A stretch of DNA of 5,140 bases from JABDGR01 sp035546135 (GCA_035546135.1 DASZWY010000042.1:1-5140), one strand, 5' to 3'. Shown: positions 1 through 5,140, counted from the stretch's first letter. Notes: generated by a model from the letters alone, not told the origin. Program-made: numbers and translations.

Positions 1-1109
1 CCCAGCAAATATTCCGGATTCAATTTTTGCAAGGGTTTCGGCAAAAACAGGCCGTCGCGGCGGATGACCTGGTTGTCGAACTTGATGGTGCCGCCGCCGT
101 ATTCCGGGCGCTGGATGCTGACGAGGTCCCAGTGGACCTGCGAGCGGTTGCCGTTGTCGGCCTCCTCGTAGGCCTGGCCGGGGGTAAAGTGGAAGGAGCC
201 GGCGATTTTTTCGTCGAAGAGGATGTCGCGCATGGGTTCGAGCACGTGCGGGTTGAAGCCGATGGCGAACTCGCCGATGAAGCGCGCGCCGGCGTCGCTG
301 TCGAGAATCTTGTTCAGGCGGTCGCGGTTGGCGGCGGCCGCGGCCTCGACGATTTTGCCGGCCTTGAATTTGAAGCACACTTTCTCAAACGCGACCCCTT
401 GGTAGACCGTCGGCGCGTTGAAGGTGACTTCGCCTTCGACGGAATTTTTGACCGGCGCGCTGAAGACCTCGCCGTCGGGGATGTTGCACTGGCCGCCGCA
501 GGCAATGGCGGGAATGCCCTTGATGGAAAAACGCAGGTCCACGCCGGGGCCCTCGAGGTGCACGCGGTCGGTGCGCTCCATCAGCGTCTTGAGTGCGGCC
601 ATGCCGGGCTTCATGCGGGCGTAGTCGAGCGTGCAGACGCGGAAGAAAAAGTCCTCGAACTGCTCGGTGCTCTGGCCGGCCTGCTGGGCCATGGCGGCGG
701 TGGGCCAGCGCAGGACGACCCAGCGCGTCTGGTTCACACGCCAGTTCAGCGCCGGGCGGAACGCGGCCATCGCGCGCTTGAGGCGAAAGGCCGGCACATC
801 GGAGTTTTCAAAAATGTTGTGCGAGCCGCGCACGGCGATGTAGGCCTGCATCTGCTTGATGCGGTGGAGGTCGAGCTTGCCCTGCACGTCAAACTGGGCG
901 TCCGCGCCGTCGCGCAGAATTTCGCGCGTGACGCGGGCGTCGTGCAATTGCACGAACGGCAGCGCGCCGTGCGAACGAACGGAGCGGATGAGGGCGGTCA
1001 CGATGTCGCCGGGAGCGTCGAAGGCATCAATCAGCACGCGGTCACCCGGGCGAAGTCGGCAGGAATGGCCGGTCAGCACCTCGGCCAGTTTCGCGTAACG
1101 TGGATCCAT
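1..1109 (-). CDS. M29-family metallo-aminopeptidase (3' end cut by window edge)
   Basis: Predicted cytoplasmic metal-dependent aminopeptidase of the AmpS/AmpT (peptidase family M29) type, removing N-terminal residues from peptides with a two-metal centre. The frame is open for 369 codons from an ATG (MDPRYAKLAEVLTG) and runs off the left edge at NPEYLLG. That resembles the family's usual C-terminal NPENL-type ending, so only a few codons should be missing. Candidate metal ligands and catalytic residues seen in family-like motifs are E214 (IPDGEVF), E280 (IGEFAIGFNP), H307 and Y314 (SFHFTPGQAY), and H326 and D328 (QVHWDLV). All are present, so the enzyme looks intact. The N-terminal half (to about residue 190) is the less conserved, family-typical alpha/beta part. 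It lies 15 bp downstream of the kinase gene with no terminator between, so the two are probably cotranscribed. No Shine-Dalgarno site precedes the ATG; translation may be coupled or SD-independent. Substrate preference cannot be read from the sequence. Confidence 0.88.
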   Translation of the reverse strand, partial: MDPRYAKLAEVLTGHSCRLRPGDRVLIDAFDAPGDIVTALIRSVRSHGALPFVQLHDARVTREILRDGADAQFDVQGKLDLHRIKQMQAYIAVRGSHNIFENSDVPAFRLKRAMAAFRPALNWRVNQTRWVVLRWPTAAMAQQAGQSTEQFEDFFFRVCTLDYARMKPGMAALKTLMERTDRVHLEGPGVDLRFSIKGIPAIACGGQCNIPDGEVFSAPVKNSVEGEVTFNAPTVYQGVAFEKVCFKFKAGKIVEAAAAANRDRLNKILDSDAGARFIGEFAIGFNPHVLEPMRDILFDEKIAGSFHFTPGQAYEEADNGNRSQVHWDLVSIQRPEYGGGTIKFDNQVIRRDGLFLPKPLQKLNPEYLL

Positions 1110-1124
1110 AAGGCAGGAATCGGC

Positions 1125-2414
1125 TTAGTCGCCGCGGCGGATTTCGGAGCCGGCGAAGCGGATGTGGACGCGGAAGACTTTTTTCCAGCGCGTCTTGATT
1201 TTGTAGGTCTTGGGGTCGAGGCTGTCGGGAATCTCGAGGCGGTGCAGGTCCACCACGGCGTGAAAGCCGCGTTCGGAAAAGATGTCAATGAGCATGCCCA
1301 GTGCGTCCACGTCCTCGAAGACGGAGTCCTCGGTGTTGATGCAGGACTCGCCGGAAATGGCGTGGCGCAGCACGATGGGCATGAACTTCACGCGCACCAG
1401 CTCGGCCACGCGCTTGAAGAGGTCGGGTCGTTTCTTGGCATAGTCGTCGAGGCGGGTGACGAGGTCCTGGCGGGCGTGCTGGACGATTTCGGTGGCGACG
1501 GGAATGTCGGCAATGAAGTCGTAGGTCTCTTCCTCGAGCTCGAGCGAACTCTGGTATTGGAGTTCCTTCAGCACGCGTTGCTGGATTTCCTCCACGGTGC
1601 CGGTGCCGTTGATGTAGTGGTAATAGAAGACCTCGCGCAACGCGCGCAGGGAATCGTAGGTGCGCTCCTTGAAGACGCGATAGCGGTTGCGCGCGGCTTC
1701 CTCGGTCAGGTCGGTCGGGCGCACCTCGAATTCATGGCCCTCGCCCGATTCGCGCACGCTCTGGTTGTGCTCGATGGCCTGGCGGCCGCGGCGCAACTGG
1801 CGGCGCACGCTTTCCTCCTCGTCAATGTACAGCACGAGGATGTGGAAACGCGGCTTGCGGAAAATCTGGGCGAGCGCCGTGTCGCGGAACTCGTTGCGCA
1901 TCGCCATCAGCTTTTGATAGAAAAGCTTGAGACACTCGACCTGCACTTCGGTGCGCGGGTAGCCATCGACGACGGTGCCGTTTTCGTAAATCGGGTTGAG
2001 CAGCGCGCGCAGGACCAAGGCGGTGACTTCGCGGTCGCCGACCAGCAAGCCGGCGTTGATGCGCTTGCGGGCCTCGGGGCTTTGGAGCAAGTCGCTGACA
2101 ACGACGGGCTGCTGCGGGTACCCGCGGTATTTGAGAATGAAGCGCGTGTGCGTGCCCTTGCCGGCGCCCGGCGCGCCGTTGAGCCAGAAAATTTCCTTCG
2201 GGAAGCGCATGTGCTCGTGCCCGAATTCCTGCTCCAGCTCCGACCAGACGGTGTTGAAAATCAGCGAGGCGTCCTTGATTTCCAAATCCTGCAGGGGGGC
2301 CTTGCCCGGGCGCGGCGCGGGCACGGCCGGCACCGGCGGCACAACCGGCACGGGGGCGACGGGCTTGGCGACAGGCGCGGCTGGAAAACCGCCTTTGGTG
2401 GAGGAGCGGGGCAT
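1125..2414 (-). CDS. Adenylate-kinase-family nucleoside monophosphate kinase with C-terminal extension
   Basis: 429-residue protein, about twice the length of a normal bacterial adenylate kinase (about 215). Residues 1-40 are a Pro/Ala/Val-rich, probably disordered tail. Residues 72-283 form the kinase core: P-loop GAPGAGKGT at 80-88, GLLVGDR at 122-128, DGYPRT at 150-155, a GR at 210-211 opening a short LID without zinc cysteines, R232 and R244 matching by eye the two LID/core arginines of E. coli Adk, and INGTG at 268-272. These support transfer of phosphate from ATP to a nucleoside monophosphate in the cytoplasm. The NMP-binding segment is about nine residues shorter than in E. coli Adk, and the arginine of its DMLR motif is Q111 here, so AMP as the acceptor is not certain. 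Residues 285-429 are an acidic/basic mixed extension I cannot assign. The first ATG in good context (MPRSSTKGG) was chosen; a non-ATG start further upstream is possible. First gene of a two-gene unit with the M29 peptidase, and divergent from rpsA. Confidence 0.82.
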   Translation of the reverse strand: MPRSSTKGGFPAAPVAKPVAPVPVVPPVPAVPAPRPGKAPLQDLEIKDASLIFNTVWSELEQEFGHEHMRFPKEIFWLNGAPGAGKGTHTRFILKYRGYPQQPVVVSDLLQSPEARKRINAGLLVGDREVTALVLRALLNPIYENGTVVDGYPRTEVQVECLKLFYQKLMAMRNEFRDTALAQIFRKPRFHILVLYIDEEESVRRQLRRGRQAIEHNQSVRESGEGHEFEVRPTDLTEEAARNRYRVFKERTYDSLRALREVFYYHYINGTGTVEEIQQRVLKELQYQSSLELEEETYDFIADIPVATEIVQHARQDLVTRLDDYAKKRPDLFKRVAELVRVKFMPIVLRHAISGESCINTEDSVFEDVDALGMLIDIFSERGFHAVVDLHRLEIPDSLDPKTYKIKTRWKKVFRVHIRFAGSEIRRGD

Positions 2415-2440
2415 CAGTCGGGTTCCCGAGGTGGGGCTTA

Positions 2441-2453
2441 CCTGTCTAACAGG
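2441..2453. repeat. Perfect 13-bp palindrome (possible operator)
   Basis: CCTGT-CTA-ACAGG: two 5-bp arms around a 3-bp centre. It lies just downstream (kinase sense) of the candidate -10 box, roughly where that transcript would start. It may be a repressor site, a small hairpin in the 5' leader, or chance; no known operator was recognised. Confidence 0.4.
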
Positions 2454-2460
2454 CCGGAGG

Positions 2461-2466
2461 ATTATG
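2461..2466 (-). promoter_or_regulatory. Candidate -10 box for the kinase/peptidase unit
   Basis: Reads CATAAT on the minus strand, five of six matches to TATAAT, in otherwise GC-rich DNA. It would give a 5' leader of about 40 nt before the chosen kinase ATG. The hexamer 17 bp upstream (AGCGAA) is a poor -35, so this is weak evidence only. Confidence 0.28.
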
Positions 2467-2490
2467 GCGAGGGAAAAACGCCTTTCGCTT

Positions 2491-2521
2491 ACCCCCTGCT
2501 TTTCCGCTTGCCGAAGGGGGT
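2491..2521. repeat. Interrupted inverted repeat
   Basis: ACCCCCT at 2491-2497 is matched by AGGGGGT at 2515-2521, giving a 7-bp stem with a 17-nt loop. No T-run follows on either strand, so it is not an intrinsic terminator. The role is unknown. Confidence 0.4.
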
Positions 2522-2539
2522 GGATTTCGGGCAGGATAA

Positions 2540-2548
2540 ACCTCCTTT
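2540..2548 (-). promoter_or_regulatory. Strong Shine-Dalgarno-like site, in frame with but far upstream of the kinase ATG
   Basis: Reads AAAGGAGGT on the minus strand, close to the ideal anti-SD complement. No ATG, GTG or TTG follows at normal spacing. Six nucleotides after GGAGG is a CTG (high base 2534), preceded by ATC. Both are in the kinase reading frame, which is open from there to the chosen ATG and would add 40 residues. It may be a non-AUG start, a relic, or chance. Confidence 0.35.
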
Positions 2549-2556
2549 GTCTTGCC

Positions 2557-2576
2557 GGAAGCCCTCCCGGGCTTCC
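2557..2576. repeat. Perfect hairpin 1 in the rpsA leader
   Basis: GGAAGCCC (2557-2564) and GGGCTTCC (2569-2576) form an 8-bp perfect stem around a TCCC loop. It is separated from hairpin 2 by only four bases. Without a following T-run on either strand it is not a standard terminator. If it is in the rpsA transcript, it would be a stable leader structure. Confidence 0.6.
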
Positions 2577-2580
2577 CTTC

Positions 2581-2598
2581 CCGCCGGTTCGCCGGCGG
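2581..2598. repeat. Perfect hairpin 2 in the rpsA leader (TTCG loop)
   Basis: CCGCCGG (2581-2587) and CCGGCGG (2592-2598) form a 7-bp all-GC stem closed by a TTCG loop. The loop has the UUCG tetraloop sequence, but with a G-C closing pair and not the specially stable C-G one. The next base to the right pair begins the G-free tract. No T-run follows. Confidence 0.6.
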
Positions 2599-2600
2599 CG

Positions 2601-2643
2601 CAAAACATCCCACCTCCACCATCAACATAACCTCCAACCCTCC
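2601..2643 (+). other. 43-nt G-free, C/A-rich tract in the rpsA leader
   Basis: Read on the rpsA strand, these 43 bases contain no G at all, in a window where G is roughly 30 % of bases. Such a run cannot form G-C pairs within itself and would be single-stranded in the mRNA. Ribosomal protein S1 binds unstructured RNA, which makes this a candidate S1/ribosome loading site. That role is inference. Confidence 0.5.
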
Positions 2644-2658
2644 GAAAACGGGCTCAAC

Positions 2659-2681
2659 GGCCTGGTTTGGGAGGCCTGGTT
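2659..2681 (+). repeat. 9-bp direct repeat upstream of the rpsA start
   Basis: GGCCTGGTT occurs at 2659-2667 and again at 2673-2681, a 14-bp period ending 12 bp before the ATG. It lies inside the presumed rpsA leader and flanks the GGGAGG element. It could be a protein- or RNA-binding site, or simply a local duplication. Confidence 0.45.
2669..2674 (+). promoter_or_regulatory. rpsA: Displaced Shine-Dalgarno-like GGGAGG of rpsA
   Basis: The only purine-rich anti-SD match near the rpsA start lies 19 nt from the ATG at 2694, and 31 nt from the second in-frame ATG at 2706. Both distances are far beyond the usual 5-9 nt. It therefore probably does not set the start by standard pairing. rpsA of other bacteria is also known to initiate without a strong SD. 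Confidence 0.35.
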
Positions 2682-2693
2682 AGAAAAACAGCT

Positions 2694-4352
2694 ATGAGTT
2701 CAGTCATGGAACAACTGCTCGCGGAGAGCAGCTTCGCCCCCCTCAAGGCCGGGGCCATCATCAAAGGCACCGTCACCGAAATCCGGGCCAATGAAGTCAT
2801 CGTGGACATCGGCGGCAAAGCCGAAGGCTCCATCCCCCATTCCGAATTCGTCGATGTCGGCGCGCTGCAAATCGGCTCGCAGATCGACGTCTTCCTCGAA
2901 AAGCTGGAAGACAAGGACGGCAACCCGGTGCTCTCCTTCGACAAGGCCGAGCAGAAGAAGAACTGGGAAAACATCCTGACCAAGACCTCCGAAGGCTCCA
3001 TCGTGGCGGGCCGCGTGAAGGGCAAGGTCAAGGGCGGCCTGATTGTCGGCATCGGCGTGGACGCGTTCCTGCCGGCCTCGCAGATCGACGTGCAGCCCCC
3101 CAAGAACCTGGACCAGTACCTGGGCCAGACCTACGACTTTAAGATCCTCAAGATCAACCTCGACCGCAAAAACATCGTGGTTTCGCGCCGCGAGCTGATT
3201 GAGGAGCAGCGCCAGCAGAAGCGTCGCGCCCTGCTCAACGACGTCAAGCCCGGCACCACCCGCCGCGGCACCGTCAAGAACATCACCGATTACGGCGCGT
3301 TTGTGGACCTCGACGGCCTCGACGGTCTGCTCCACATCACCGACATGAGCTGGGGCCGCGTCTCGCACCCGAGCGAAATGCTCAAGGTGGGCGAGGAAAT
3401 CAGCGTCATGATCATCGAAGTGGACCGCGAGCGCGAGCGCGTGTCACTGGGCCTCAAGCAGATGGCCGCGAACCCCTGGGACGGCATCGAGCAGAAATTC
3501 CCCGTCGGCACCAAGGTGCACGGCAAGGTCGTCAACCTTGTGCCCTACGGCGCATTCGTGGAAATCCAGGAAGGCGTCGAAGGCCTCGTGCACGTCACCG
3601 AACTGTCCTGGACGAAGCGCATCTCCAAGCCGAGCGAAGTGCTCAAGGTCGGCCAGGAGCTCGACGCGGTGGTGCTCGCCATCAACAAGGAGGAGCAGAA
3701 AATCTCCCTCGGCGTGCGCCAGCTCGAGACGAATCCGTGGACGATGGTCCGCCACAATTACCCGGTCGGCGCACGCGTGCGCGGCAAGGTACGCAATCTC
3801 ACCAACTACGGCGCCTTTATCGAACTTGAAGAGGGCATCGACGGCATGGTGCACGTTTCCGACCTCAGCTGGACGCGCAAGGTCAACCACCCCTCGGAAG
3901 TCCTCAAGAAGGGCGATGAGGTCGAGGCCATCGTGCTCGATGTGGACACCGACCAGCAGCGCATTTCCCTCGGCATGAAGCAGCTCACGCAAGACCCGTG
4001 GGAGGAAATCGACCGCTACTTCCGCGTCGGCGACGTGGTCAAGGGCAAGGTTTCCAAGATCACCAACTACGGCGCGTTCGTCGAACTGCAGAACGACATC
4101 GACGGCCTGGTGCACATCTCGCAAATCAACGAGGAGCACGTCGAGAAAATCAAGGACGTGCTCAAGATCGGCCAGGAAGTCACGGCGCGCGTCATCAAGG
4201 TGGACCACAACGAGCGCCGCATCGGCCTGTCCATCAAAGCCGCGACCTACGACGCCTCGCAACTCGCCGCCGAAGTGGCCGCGTTCGAGCGCCTCAAGGG
4301 CGACCAGGAGCTCACCAGCCTCGGCGACATCCTCGACGAAGCGACGAAGTAG
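2694..4352 (+). CDS. rpsA: 30S ribosomal protein S1 (six S1 domains)
   Basis: 552 residues, close to the 557 of E. coli S1, with the full six-domain plan. Approximate spans are R1 20-84, R2 101-166, R3 187-256, R4 270-343, R5 357-430 and R6 444-517. In the family, R1-R2 dock on the 30S subunit (via S2) and R3-R6 bind mRNA, helping unfold and load it for initiation. R3-R6 each carry the RNA-binding YGAF motif (residues 200, 285, 372, 459), spaced 85, 87 and 87 residues apart. They are joined by NPW/DPW linkers and end in SLG-type strands (R6 reads GLS). R2 is divergent, as expected. A short tail (518-552) ends the protein. The ATG at 2694 (MSSVMEQLLAESS) was chosen; the ATG at 2706 would drop four residues and is almost as likely, and a TTG at 2667 is less so. 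It is a single-gene unit between a divergent kinase gene and a downstream terminator. S1 commonly represses its own translation; the structured leader fits that idea but does not prove it. Confidence 0.97.
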   Translation: MSSVMEQLLAESSFAPLKAGAIIKGTVTEIRANEVIVDIGGKAEGSIPHSEFVDVGALQIGSQIDVFLEKLEDKDGNPVLSFDKAEQKKNWENILTKTSEGSIVAGRVKGKVKGGLIVGIGVDAFLPASQIDVQPPKNLDQYLGQTYDFKILKINLDRKNIVVSRRELIEEQRQQKRRALLNDVKPGTTRRGTVKNITDYGAFVDLDGLDGLLHITDMSWGRVSHPSEMLKVGEEISVMIIEVDRERERVSLGLKQMAANPWDGIEQKFPVGTKVHGKVVNLVPYGAFVEIQEGVEGLVHVTELSWTKRISKPSEVLKVGQELDAVVLAINKEEQKISLGVRQLETNPWTMVRHNYPVGARVRGKVRNLTNYGAFIELEEGIDGMVHVSDLSWTRKVNHPSEVLKKGDEVEAIVLDVDTDQQRISLGMKQLTQDPWEEIDRYFRVGDVVKGKVSKITNYGAFVELQNDIDGLVHISQINEEHVEKIKDVLKIGQEVTARVIKVDHNERRIGLSIKAATYDASQLAAEVAAFERLKGDQELTSLGDILDEATK

Positions 4353-4377
4353 CCAGCGAATCCCTCGCTTTGTTTGC

Positions 4378-4418
4378 AAAACCGCGGAGGCAGACGCCCT
4401 CCGCGGTTTTTGGTTTTT
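4378..4418 (+). terminator. Intrinsic terminator of rpsA, probably shared with the convergent lipoprotein gene
   Basis: A 13-bp perfect stem, 4378-4390 (AAAACCGCGGAGG) with 4398-4410, has a 7-nt loop and is followed by TTTTT, GG and TTTTT. It begins 25 bp after the rpsA stop codon. On the minus strand the same stem follows the lipoprotein stop by about 15 bp and ends in TTTTGC, a weaker U-tract. It is thus strong for rpsA and plausible for both directions. Confidence 0.92.
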
Positions 4419-4424
4419 ATCTGT

Positions 4425-4886
4425 CTACTTCCCGGCCTTCAGCGGGTCGATGACCGGCGAGACGAGGGGCGAGTTGGTGCCGGGGCTCAAATCCACCGGC
4501 ACCACGACGACGTTGCCGTCGCGTTGATACAAGTAGGTTCCCGCGGGGCTCGGCGAAAACAGATTCTCGGCGGTCTGGCCGAGGAGGGTGCGGCGGTTCA
4601 GCAGGAAAACGTAGAGATTCTGCGGCGCGACCGGCACGACGAGTTCGCCTTTTTCATTGGTGATGCCAACGTTGCGGGGTTTGCCGCCGAGGGGATAGAC
4701 CGTGACCGCGATGCCGCTCACCGGCGCGCCGACAGCGTTCACCACGCGGACGGTTTGTTGCGCGGGCGCCGGCGCCGCCGCAAGGGACGTGGCGGAGCCA
4801 TCGCGCACGGTCGGGCAACCCGCCGACCCGATGGCGGCGAGAACTGCACCCAACAAAACCCCGGCATTTCGCAACGCGATTTTCAT
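4425..4886 (-). CDS. Small predicted lipoprotein with carboxypeptidase-regulatory-like beta-sandwich
   Basis: 153 residues. Residues 1-23 look like a lipoprotein signal peptide: MKIALR, a hydrophobic stretch (GVLLGAVLAAIG), then SAGC with the candidate lipidated Cys at 24. Ser at -3 makes the lipobox less than ideal, so plain Sec export with cleavage is the alternative. An Ala/Pro-rich linker (about 31-44) leads to a domain at 45-100 with the pattern VVNAVGAPVSGIAVTVYP, then ITNEKGEL. This pattern is typical of carboxypeptidase-regulatory-like/transthyretin-like folds, which act as binding or spacer modules and not enzymes. The last 50 residues are Pro/Ser/Val-rich without a recognised motif. 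The ATG at 4886 was chosen because it starts the signal peptide and has a good SD (GAGGTGA) 11 nt upstream; longer starts would overlap the upstream gene. It follows that gene by 16 bp, so an operon is likely. The exact role is unknown; an envelope location is inferred. Confidence 0.72.
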   Translation of the reverse strand: MKIALRNAGVLLGAVLAAIGSAGCPTVRDGSATSLAAAPAPAQQTVRVVNAVGAPVSGIAVTVYPLGGKPRNVGITNEKGELVVPVAPQNLYVFLLNRRTLLGQTAENLFSPSPAGTYLYQRDGNVVVVPVDLSPGTNSPLVSPVIDPLKAGK

Positions 4887-4897
4887 GACGGCAAAAA

Positions 4898-4904
4898 TCA
4901 CCTC
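4898..4904 (-). promoter_or_regulatory. Ribosome-binding site of the lipoprotein gene, overlapping the upstream stop codon
   Basis: GAGGTGA on the minus strand matches the anti-SD well and lies 11 nt before the ATG at 4886. Its first bases are part of the TGA that ends the upstream gene (4903-4905), so translation of the two genes is probably coupled. It is the only standard SD correctly placed before a gene in this window. Confidence 0.7.
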
Positions 4905-5140
4905 AGCCCTTGGGCGGCGGGGGCGCCAGCGGTTCCGGCTCGTTGCGGAAACGCACACGCAGGTAAACCGGCGTGCCGGGGGCGAGGTTGTATTCCTGAA
5001 GCATCCAGTCGCGCACGAATTTCTCGACCGCCTCGTGCGCCGGGGGAAAGCTCTGCGCCAGTTGCAGGCCCGCGCGCTGGTCAAGCTTGCCGGTGAGGCC
5101 TTTGAGCAAATCGTCCTGCAATTGCGCGCCGTTCCAGTTG
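4903..5140 (-). CDS. 3' end of an unrecognised protein gene (5' end outside window)
   Basis: 78 in-frame codons enter from the right edge and end at a TGA overlapping the lipoprotein's ribosome-binding site. The visible part begins NWNGAQLQDDLLKGL and has a probable amphipathic helical region (residues about 7-45 of the visible part, including FVRDWMLQEYNL). A likely strand follows (TPVYLRVRFRNE), and it closes with a proline-rich tail (APPPPKG). No motif or family was recognised. A TTG at 5119-5121 could be read as a start, but it has no SD and the frame stays open above it to the edge, so the gene is treated as truncated by the window. Its position directly upstream of the lipoprotein gene suggests a shared transcript. 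Function unknown. Confidence 0.65.
   Translation of the reverse strand, partial: NWNGAQLQDDLLKGLTGKLDQRAGLQLAQSFPPAHEAVEKFVRDWMLQEYNLAPGTPVYLRVRFRNEPEPLAPPPPKG

Larger units (their letters stand above)
2415..2693. other. Divergent intergenic region between the kinase gene and rpsA
   Basis: 279 bp without a convincing gene. It must carry the promoters of both flanking genes and the rpsA leader. It contains, from left to right, a 13-bp palindrome, a candidate -10 box for the kinase gene, an interrupted inverted repeat, an SD-like site on the minus strand, two adjacent perfect hairpins, a 43-nt G-free tract and a 9-bp direct repeat next to the rpsA start. No good -35/-10 pair for rpsA was found. 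The best is TTGCCG (2508-2513) with GATAAA (2535-2540), but the 21-bp spacing is too long to trust. Confidence 0.75.

Noticed and set aside
2557..2598. The two hairpins as transcription terminators
   Set aside because: Neither strand has a T-run after the stems, and no gene ends next to them; both flanking genes point away.
27..2630. 867-codon open frame on the plus strand
   Set aside because: It lies exactly codon-on-codon opposite the aminopeptidase and kinase genes. Stops there would need TTA, CTA or TCA codons in those genes, which GC-rich genomes rarely use. The translation is an Ala/Gly/Val/Asp-rich shadow with no motif, while the minus strand shows clear family motifs.
2446..2637. 63-codon minus-strand open frame in the intergenic region with SD-like GGAGG near ATG codons
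   Set aside because: The G/T-rich start is just the complement of the G-free tract, the spacing to the first ATG is too short, and the product is a basic, low-complexity peptide.
2667..2693. TTG start adding nine residues to S1
   Set aside because: It has no SD upstream, the added residues are unlike S1 N-termini, and it would place the GGGAGG element inside the gene.
1996..2697. 233-codon plus-strand open frame reaching into rpsA
   Set aside because: It is mostly opposite the kinase gene, has low-complexity Gly/Thr/Ala repeats opposite the Pro-rich tail, and overlaps the rpsA start without a credible start or motif.
3291..4075. Regularly spaced TACGGCGC words in the S1 gene as a DNA repeat array
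   Set aside because: Their 255-261 nt spacing is simply the S1-domain period coding for YGAF; the intervening sequence varies as protein domains do, so it is neither CRISPR nor a tandem DNA repeat.
3444..4379. 311-codon open frame antisense to rpsA
   Set aside because: Same in-register antisense effect; it mirrors the S1 repeats and has no independent signal. The 222-codon frame at 2700-3368 is rejected for the same reason.
4374..5096. 240-codon plus-strand open frame over the right end
   Set aside because: It begins inside the terminator stem and runs opposite two minus-strand genes that have an SD, a signal peptide and a recognisable domain; its own product is Arg/Gly-rich with no motif.

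Overview
The window is ordinary bacterial chromosome, GC-rich by eye (around 60 %), and densely coding. It holds five protein genes, two of them cut by the window edges. The best guess at lineage is a Verrucomicrobia-type bacterium. This rests on the S1 N-terminus, the unusual adenylate-kinase-family protein with a long C-terminal extension, and the scarcity of Shine-Dalgarno sites, so it is an inference and not proven here. I see no phage, transposon, CRISPR, tRNA or rRNA signal, and no clear evidence of a new multi-gene system.

Layout. Positions 1-2414 (minus strand) hold a two-gene unit: an adenylate-kinase-family nucleoside monophosphate kinase, followed 15 bp downstream by an M29-family metallo-aminopeptidase that lacks only its last few codons. 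Positions 2415-2693 are a 279-bp divergent intergenic region. It is unusually structured, with several inverted repeats, a 43-nt stretch without a single G, and a short direct repeat next to the S1 start. Positions 2694-4352 (plus strand) hold rpsA, ribosomal protein S1, with six S1 domains. A strong hairpin terminator (4378-4418) lies between rpsA and two convergent minus-strand genes. These are a small predicted lipoprotein with a carboxypeptidase-regulatory-like beta-sandwich, and upstream of it the 3' end of an unrecognised gene that enters from the right edge.

How they fit together. rpsA is a core translation gene. The kinase and peptidase fit nucleotide salvage/energy balance and peptide turnover, but no single pathway links them. 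Such linkage of housekeeping genes is normal. The two right-hand genes overlap through a ribosome-binding site, so they are probably translated from one mRNA, and the product of the second is probably anchored in the envelope.

Most worth a second look are the rpsA leader, which could be a site of S1 autoregulation, and the kinase. The kinase has a shortened NMP-binding lobe that lacks the usual arginine, a C-terminal extension of about 145 residues that I cannot assign, and a strong in-frame Shine-Dalgarno site far upstream of the ATG I chose.
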